Positions 1-4,244 of a stretch of 6,377 nucleotides of DNA are shown one piece after another; within the stretch, counting starts at the first letter, position 1; each line of letters opens with the position of its first letter. Below the pieces are notes generated by a model. The model was not told the DNA's origin and made no database searches. It worked only from the letters and a program-made list of their open reading frames with translations. Origin of the DNA: Helicobacteraceae bacterium (GTDB lineage Bacteria > Campylobacterota > Campylobacteria > Campylobacterales > Sulfurimonadaceae); assembly GCA_947497635.1 (NCBI GenBank), contig CANMHZ010000073.1, forward strand, positions 1-6,377. The letters are read 5' to 3'. Both the position numbers and the translations under genes were made by a program.

Positions 1-822
1 GTTTATATCAAAATCGTTGTCCTCTCTATCTTTGTCATCGTCGGATTGCAACATTTCGACATCAATAACATCCGTAATTTCTTCCCTTTTGGTTGGCAGG
101 GTGTTTGGCATGCGACGAGTCTTATTATCTTCGCCTATCTCGGATTTGACGCGATCAGCACCGTCGCTGAAGAGACCAAAGATCCTACCAAAACAATCCC
201 CAAAGCATTGATGCTCGCACTGGCATTTTCAACAATGTTTTTTATCCTTGTGAGCTTCACCCTCACTTCAATGGTAAGCTACAAAGAACTCGCAGTCCCT
301 CATGCCCTTGCCTTTGCTATGATGAGAGTTGATGAGCCCTTTGTTGCTAGTATCATCGCTCTTGGAGCGGTTCTCACCATCACCACTGTTATGCTCGTCA
401 TGGGGCTTGGATTTACCCGTGTCGCGTTTGCCCTCTCCCGTGATGGATTTTTGCCCAAACAACTTTGCGAAATAAATCCAAAAACAAATACCCCTTTTAA
501 GCTCACATTATATGGTGGTCTTTTTCTCGCAAGTTTGGCTGGATTTTTTCCCCTCAAAGTGTTAGCGGAACTGGTTAATATCGGGACACTATTTGCGTAT
601 TTCATCGTCGCTATTGCTATCATTATTTTACGCCGAAAAGGGTTAGTGGGAAGTTTTCGTGTTCCGATGTTTTGGATTCTTATTCCACTAAATTTTGCAC
701 TGTTGATTTTTATTATGGCAGGACTTGAGGTTCATACGTGGATACGGTTTGGCGTTTGGAGCAGTATTGGAATCGCTATCTACTTTTTGATGCGACACCG
801 ACTCTCAGCGCAATCACAATAG
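1..822 (+). CDS. APC-superfamily amino-acid permease, CAT type (5'-truncated)
   Basis: This is the C-terminal part of an inner-membrane amino-acid transporter of the APC superfamily, most like the bacterial cationic amino acid transporter (CAT/YfnA) group. The frame is open from base 1, so the start lies outside the window; 273 codons are visible before TAG at 820-822. Signature segments are a helix with the FAYLGFD break followed by an acidic pair (AEE) and DPTKTIP at about nt 130-210; a long helix ending in LSRDGFLP (to nt 456); and AELVNIGTLFAYFIVA followed by a basic LRRK, which matches the CAT pattern ELVNIGTLFAF. About seven hydrophobic segments remain, consistent with TM5/6 to TM12 of a 12-helix protein. 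The tail after the last helix is short and polar, as in bacterial rather than animal members. Substrate cannot be read from this fragment. It converges on the chemosensory operon and is probably unrelated to it. Confidence 0.93.
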   Translation, partial: VYIKIVVLSIFVIVGLQHFDINNIRNFFPFGWQGVWHATSLIIFAYLGFDAISTVAEETKDPTKTIPKALMLALAFSTMFFILVSFTLTSMVSYKELAVPHALAFAMMRVDEPFVASIIALGAVLTITTVMLVMGLGFTRVAFALSRDGFLPKQLCEINPKTNTPFKLTLYGGLFLASLAGFFPLKVLAELVNIGTLFAYFIVAIAIIILRRKGLVGSFRVPMFWILIPLNFALLIFIMAGLEVHTWIRFGVWSSIGIAIYFLMRHRLSAQSQ

Positions 823-826
823 TGCC

Positions 827-847
827 ATACCGTGCTTGACACGGTAT
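827..847. terminator. Stem-loop between convergent genes (possible bidirectional terminator)
   Basis: A perfect 8-bp inverted repeat, ATACCGTG (827-834) and CACGGTAT (840-847), encloses a 5-base loop. It lies 4 bp after the permease stop codon and 13 bp past the stop codon of the last - strand gene, so one hairpin sits at the end of both convergent transcripts. There is no T-tract on either side. This makes a classical intrinsic terminator doubtful; it may rather act as a 3'-end stabilising hairpin or work with Rho. Its position and perfect pairing are seen directly; the function is inferred. Confidence 0.6.
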
Positions 848-860
848 CCGTAGGTATAAA

Positions 861-1070
861 CTAACTCCGAGGGGCAATCGTAATTGTATAATTCCCCGCC
901 AACTGGGTTAAGATAAACTGATGCTTCTTACAATAGTTCTTTTCCATTCGCTCCAATAATCGCTCGGCCTCTTCTTTCGCATCATTACTAGTCCTGAATT
1001 GTTGCTGTTCTATCTCTCCATCACGCATAAAACAACGACAAGGATTTTTCACTTCTACTTTATACGTCAT
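861..1070 (-). CDS. Small conserved-looking protein with CxC and CxxH motifs (hypothetical)
   Basis: This 69-residue cytoplasmic protein has no signal peptide or membrane segment and no function that I recognise. It contains C11-x-C13 near the start and C47-K-K-H50 towards the end, separated by a charged helix-like stretch (about residues 28-46, rich in Glu, Lys and Arg). A short beta-like tail, YTITI, ends the protein. The four Cys/His residues could form a metal site (zinc or iron), but this is inference. From memory, similar small proteins with the same Cys layout occur in Campylobacterota; this was not checked. The ATG at 1068-1070 is supported by AGGAG six bases upstream, and that site overlaps the stop codon of the response regulator gene. 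This makes it the last gene of the operon, probably translationally coupled. It ends just before the convergent hairpin. Confidence 0.8.
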   Translation of the reverse strand: MTYKVEVKNPCRCFMRDGEIEQQQFRTSNDAKEEAERLLERMEKNYCKKHQFILTQLAGNYTITIAPRS

Positions 1071-1076
1071 CCTGAT

Positions 1077-1081
1077 CTCCT
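1077..1081 (-). promoter_or_regulatory. Ribosome binding site of the 69-residue gene
   Basis: On the - strand AGGAG lies six bases before the ATG at 1068-1070. Its first two bases are part of the TAG stop codon (1080-1082) of the upstream response regulator gene, so ribosomes ending there are placed to restart. It fixes the start and supports co-expression of the two genes. Confidence 0.75.
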
Positions 1082-2402
1082 AAAAATCGAAAATATCGTC
1101 TAAATTCTCTTCTCCACCTTCTACATGATCATCCATTGTTAAAATAGACTCGATCATTTGAGCATTAGCAATAATTGTATCATCCATATAATTAACTGAG
1201 CTTGCCCCTTCACTAAAGATCAAACGAATCCACATACTTAAATCCCGTCCAAATGCGGTACACATTGGGGCAAGATCACGCGCTTTTTTCATAAATTGAT
1301 CCGCGTGGGTAACAATACTGTTTCCCATAGAAGCAAGCGCTTGACCGATCAAATAACTATCAGTATACCCTGTCGTCACCCGACTGATTTGTTGAAGATT
1401 ATACGCAATCTCCTCTACTTCATGAGCTTCAATTTCCCCACCAACAACCATCATAAGAGAGTTTAATTTCCCTATATATTCTCTCAACTCTTCCAAATCA
1501 TCCTCATCCATATAATCATAGACATTGAGAATCGTTTGCGCCGAAGCATAAGGCGTTGCCATAACAATGGGCTCTGCTACTGCTGCAATCGGCTCCACTA
1601 CTTTGTACTCATGCGTCAAATGTACAGAAGCTTTTTTCTCACGAACAACACGTATTGAAAGCTTTTCTTCGGTAAGTTTATAATCAGTAACATCCGAATT
1701 TTTAATCAGAAGCAACTTGACAATCTTGGGATTAATGCCACTGAGTCCAACCATTGTCATATACAAATGATCGTCCGCATCTTCGATAATAACCTGTATA
1801 TTTATTCCCAGTTTGACCCCAACAGACCCTATGGCATAAATCGTACGTACGGCAGCACTCAGAACTTCACTGCCCGCACTCTGATCAAGAAGATAATATT
1901 CCCAAAACTCTGCAAGCTCATCATCATTGCGAATATAAAAAAGAAGCTTTCGACTATAAGTCTCTTGAGTAAACAGATTGGCAGGGCTAGGATTAAATCG
2001 TTTATGTACCACATTACGAGAATCAATTAAAGCAAAATAGTGATCCAAACGCGCCATAAAAACATTCACGTCAATGGGCTTGGCGATATAATCTTCTGCT
2101 CCATTCGTTAATATCTCTTTTTGTCGATTAATATCATCAATTGCCGATACCGCAATAATCATAACTTTCGCGTCCTGCTGACGGATTCGCTTAGTTGCTT
2201 CGATACCATCCATAACGGGCATCATAATGTCCATAAAGATAAGGTCGAAATGATCACTTTCCGCAAGAACACACGCTTCTATTCCATTGACGGCTTCCGC
2301 AATACTTAAAGGGAGAGTTTTCTCACTAGCATACTCTTCCAACAGCGCATGAATTAACATCCTATTGTTTTCATTATCATCAACTATCAGTATCTTTTTC
2401 AT
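1080..2402 (-). CDS. Response regulator: receiver domain plus uncharacterised output region
   Basis: This 440-residue cytoplasmic protein is the probable phosphorylation target of the operon's CheA. Residues 1-125 form a complete receiver domain: acidic pair D8/D9, phosphoacceptor D58 in FMDIMMPVMDG, switch residue S86, and Y105 and K108 in EDYIAKP. There is no DNA-binding, GGDEF, EAL or HD-GYP domain after it. Residues about 149-256 read as a helix/strand region whose order (strand, helix, helix, then the hairpin around INIQVII and HLYMTMVGL) resembles a degenerate HATPase of the SpoIIAB type; this is a weak, fold-level guess. A Pro/Ala-rich linker (about 268-290) leads to an all-helical domain (295-423) with a conserved-looking segment around SMWIRLIF and NYMDDTIIANAQMIESIL. 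The protein ends in a very acidic tail (DDHVEGGEENLDDIFDF). The ATG at 2400-2402 has only a weak GTGAG three bases upstream. The gene is separated by 34 bp from the upstream ParA gene, the largest gap in the operon. Confidence 0.92.
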   Translation of the reverse strand: MKKILIVDDNENNRMLIHALLEEYASEKTLPLSIAEAVNGIEACVLAESDHFDLIFMDIMMPVMDGIEATKRIRQQDAKVMIIAVSAIDDINRQKEILTNGAEDYIAKPIDVNVFMARLDHYFALIDSRNVVHKRFNPSPANLFTQETYSRKLLFYIRNDDELAEFWEYYLLDQSAGSEVLSAAVRTIYAIGSVGVKLGINIQVIIEDADDHLYMTMVGLSGINPKIVKLLLIKNSDVTDYKLTEEKLSIRVVREKKASVHLTHEYKVVEPIAAVAEPIVMATPYASAQTILNVYDYMDEDDLEELREYIGKLNSLMMVVGGEIEAHEVEEIAYNLQQISRVTTGYTDSYLIGQALASMGNSIVTHADQFMKKARDLAPMCTAFGRDLSMWIRLIFSEGASSVNYMDDTIIANAQMIESILTMDDHVEGGEENLDDIFDF

Positions 2403-2435
2403 AATCTCACTACTTTGTTAATTTCTTATATGTCT

Positions 2436-2465
2436 ATTATAACCTATTTAAGAGTTCTTCTACAA
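2436..2465 (-). promoter_or_regulatory. Possible internal promoter for the response regulator gene
   Basis: A perfect TATAAT -10 hexamer (2436-2441 on the - strand) overlaps the last codons and stop of the ParA gene. A poor -35-like TTGTAG lies at 2460-2465 with an 18-base spacer. Initiation about 7 bases downstream of the -10 would give a leader of roughly 25-30 bases before the ATG at 2402. Campylobacterota sigma-70 promoters depend mainly on the -10 box, which makes this plausible, but the hexamer is partly forced by coding sequence in AT-rich DNA. Confidence 0.3.
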
Positions 2466-3177
2466 AACGGCGGTAATCTTTGATACCTCGAGAGCGTTCC
2501 TCATCACTAACCGTGGGATTTCCCCCCTCAAATTGATTCGAGAGCTTAATATCAATCCCTATTGGGGTAAAAAGTTTCTCTTTTCCAAACTGTGTTTTGA
2601 TTTTAGCAATAGCATCACGATGTTCTGGTATATGGGGATTAACCATCACAGGGAGTATCCCCACATTAGGGGTGGGTTGTCCATTAAACGAAGCATTTTG
2701 ATAAATAGCTCTCATCATCTGTCCCACAGCAACAACCCCCAAATGATGAGGAACAAAAGGGATCACAACTGCATCAGCAACTTCAAGGGCATTTTTGAGG
2801 AGCGAATCAAAAGTAGGCGGGGTATCAATAACGACGTAATCGAAAAATTCATGGATACTTTCCCCATAAAATCGATTTTTAAGTATTCCCCTAAGATCAC
2901 CGTTTTCATATACATCAAAAAATTCTGTTGCAGGAGAGAGTGTAAGCTGATCATAGACGGTCGAAACGAAAGTTTCACTTAGCGTTTTACCAAAGAAAAC
3001 AGAGTGAACCCCATTATCAAAAGAGGCGCTGGAACCTACCCCCATAGAAGCATGGGCTTGTGTATCCAAATCGATCAACAGCACGGAGCCAAGCTTAGCC
3101 AACTCACAGGCTAAATTCACCGCTGTGGTTGTCTTTGCCGATCCACCTTTACGATTACTGACAACAATGGTTTTCAT
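2437..3177 (-). CDS. ParA/MinD-family ATPase of the chemosensory operon
   Basis: This 246-residue cytoplasmic P-loop ATPase has the deviant Walker A box KGGSAKTTT (residues 10-18), with signature lysine K10 and catalytic-site lysine K15. A Walker A' region follows as LLIDLDTQAHAS (33-44; the usual Pro of DxDPQ is Thr), then Walker B VVIDTPPTFDSL (115-126). Length and motif order fit a short ParA without the N-terminal DNA-binding domain of plasmid partition ParAs. No parB gene or parS-like site is seen nearby, and the gene lies inside a cheA-cheW operon. A role in placing or segregating the chemosensory complex, as known for ParC in Vibrio and PpfA in Rhodobacter, is therefore more likely than DNA partition; this is inference from context. 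The ATG at 3175-3177 is 9 bp downstream of the STAS gene stop, with a purine-rich GAGAGAG in the gap as its ribosome binding site. A final ELLNRL gives a normal C-terminus. Confidence 0.93.
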   Translation of the reverse strand: MKTIVVSNRKGGSAKTTTAVNLACELAKLGSVLLIDLDTQAHASMGVGSSASFDNGVHSVFFGKTLSETFVSTVYDQLTLSPATEFFDVYENGDLRGILKNRFYGESIHEFFDYVVIDTPPTFDSLLKNALEVADAVVIPFVPHHLGVVAVGQMMRAIYQNASFNGQPTPNVGILPVMVNPHIPEHRDAIAKIKTQFGKEKLFTPIGIDIKLSNQFEGGNPTVSDEERSRGIKDYRRFVEELLNRL

Positions 3178-3186
3178 GCTCTCTCT

Positions 3187-3456
3187 TTACCCACAATGTT
3201 CATCGCCCACATCAAATCCTTCACATACCTTTTGATAAAGCTTGACCTCTGAACCAAAGCGGTACTGTGCCGTATAAAGCTTTTGATACGCAAATATTAG
3301 TTGTAATATCCCTAAATGAATATCATCACACTCCGTAAAATCAAACAAGAGAGATTCTGGAGAGGAAAGTTGCAAATAGTCTCTCAATGTACCAAGCTCA
3401 TCCTCATAAATAACCCCACTAAACGTTACTGTATTATTTTCCATTACTATAGACAT
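3187..3456 (-). CDS. Small STAS-like (anti-anti-sigma type) protein lacking the phosphoacceptor serine
   Basis: This single-domain protein has 89 residues, close to the usual STAS/SpoIIAA/MlaB size. The pattern fits a STAS fold: a strand (NNTVTFSGVIYEDE, about 7-20), a helix (LGTLRDYL), a central strand (ESLLFDFTECDDI, 34-46), then the helix HLGILQLIFAYQKLY (47-61) and a last strand (SEVKLYQ). In anti-anti-sigma factors the loop before that helix reads D-S/T-x-G-L, with a Ser or Thr that is phosphorylated. Here it reads D45-I46-H47-L48-G49, so that residue is absent. The protein probably acts by non-phosphorylated protein binding, with a partner in the same operon; the response regulator or CheA are candidates (inference). 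The first ATG is chosen because AGGAG stands six bases upstream; an internal Met5 has no such site. It lies 3 bp after the CheW-CZB gene. The assignment rests on pattern, not on a profile search. Confidence 0.8.
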   Translation of the reverse strand: MSIVMENNTVTFSGVIYEDELGTLRDYLQLSSPESLLFDFTECDDIHLGILQLIFAYQKLYTAQYRFGSEVKLYQKVCEGFDVGDEHCG

Positions 3457-3459
3457 TTT

Positions 3460-4230
3460 TTACTCCTTTACGGGCATAGAGACCGATTTAATCACATTGA
3501 CCAATCGCTCAGAGAGTTCGACAACCCCTTCAAGCTCTACAAAATCACTGCCATTATCATGTCTCGCTAAATGTTTTAACATAGAGGGATCCAATCTCAC
3601 TATATCTTCGATTTTATCGACTTTGATCCCAAAATATTCCTCATCTCGTTGATAAATAAGTAATTTTTGCATTTGACCTGAGATAGAAGGACTCATTGCA
3701 CGCATTTCATCCAGCTTGGCGGAGGTAAAATCAAAAATAGACCCTATATCCGATTGAAACATTTCCATCGCTTTTTTGGGATTACTTTCTCGAATAGCCA
3801 TGATTTCTTTCCCTTTCTCATGCAATTTTGCGTGCATAGGGCGAAGAACTTTAAGAACATTTAAAACCTTCTCATCATGGGTACTATAGCTATCAAGCCA
3901 TTTTCCAAATTGACAGGCATGAGGATCAAACGTTAGGGTAAACGCATGATCTTCTTCAAGAGCTTGAAGCAATGTTTTAACCCAGCGAATATGATCGTCT
4001 TTCGAGCGTACAAACAACGCAGCAATTTCCTCTTCATGGGGAGGCAATGCCATCATTTGACGAAAATTGACTACTTTACTCACCTTATTTTCATACGACA
4101 TCATCCCCTCGACAAAAGGGTGCGAATTGGGAATAGGGGTAATAGAGGGAACTTGAACAATCCGCCGAATTGAGGCGACTTGAAGTGCATAATAATTACC
4201 GCCAATTGTAAAAACAATATAGTCATTCAC
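3460..4230 (-). CDS. cheW: CheW-type coupling protein with an inserted zinc-binding CZB domain
   Basis: This 256-residue cytoplasmic protein is about 100 residues longer than a plain CheW, which couples chemoreceptors to CheA. The CheW fold is split. Residues 1-74 carry the first half (YIVFTIGGNYYALQVASIRRIV, then PFVEGMMSYENKVSKVVNFRQMM), and residues about 188-256 the second half (LLIYQRDEEYFGIKVDKIEDIV, then GVVELSERLVNVIK). Between them sits a CZB domain with the full ligand set: H80 in HIRW, C106 in CQFGKW, and H133 and H137 in HAKLH. CZB domains bind zinc through three His and one Cys, and in studied proteins the Cys-zinc site responds to zinc or hypochlorous acid. This protein may therefore tune CheA directly to such a signal (inference). 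The start is GTG at 4228-4230: an AAGGA site lies six bases upstream, the CheW fold begins immediately, and a stop codon excludes longer forms. It follows cheA by 14 bp. Confidence 0.95.
   Translation of the reverse strand: MNDYIVFTIGGNYYALQVASIRRIVQVPSITPIPNSHPFVEGMMSYENKVSKVVNFRQMMALPPHEEEIAALFVRSKDDHIRWVKTLLQALEEDHAFTLTFDPHACQFGKWLDSYSTHDEKVLNVLKVLRPMHAKLHEKGKEIMAIRESNPKKAMEMFQSDIGSIFDFTSAKLDEMRAMSPSISGQMQKLLIYQRDEEYFGIKVDKIEDIVRLDPSMLKHLARHDNGSDFVELEGVVELSERLVNVIKSVSMPVKE
3463..3467 (-). promoter_or_regulatory. Ribosome binding site of the STAS-like gene, inside the end of cheW
   Basis: AGGAG lies six bases before the ATG at 3454-3456 and is embedded in the last codons (Lys-Glu) of the CheW-CZB gene, whose stop codon is only 3 bp before this start. 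It decides between the first ATG and the in-frame ATG four codons later, and suggests translational coupling. Confidence 0.75.
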
Positions 4231-4236
4231 TAAAAA

Positions 4237-4241
4237 TCCTT
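4237..4241 (-). promoter_or_regulatory. Ribosome binding site for the GTG start of cheW
   Basis: AAGGA on the - strand lies six bases before the GTG at 4228-4230. There is no in-frame ATG, GTG or other usable start between this site and the upstream in-frame stop, so it supports the non-ATG start of the CheW-CZB gene. Confidence 0.7.
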
Positions 4242-4244
4242 TAC

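Noticed and set aside
17..211. A 64-codon + strand open frame overlapping the permease start region.
   Set aside because: It is rich in Ser and Leu and lies fully within the permease in another frame. The permease frame has clear family motifs, so this is a shadow.
268..623. Two - strand open frames (64 and 107 codons) opposite the permease.
   Set aside because: They are antisense to strongly supported coding sequence, and I recognise no family motif in their translations.
2533..2982. A 149-codon + strand open frame opposite the ParA gene.
   Set aside because: The opposite strand has intact Walker motifs and a proper operon position. The + strand translation has an unnatural composition and no motif.
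2437..3177. Plasmid or chromosome partition locus based on the ParA-type gene.
   Set aside because: No parB-like gene or parS-like repeat is present, and all neighbours are chemosensory components.
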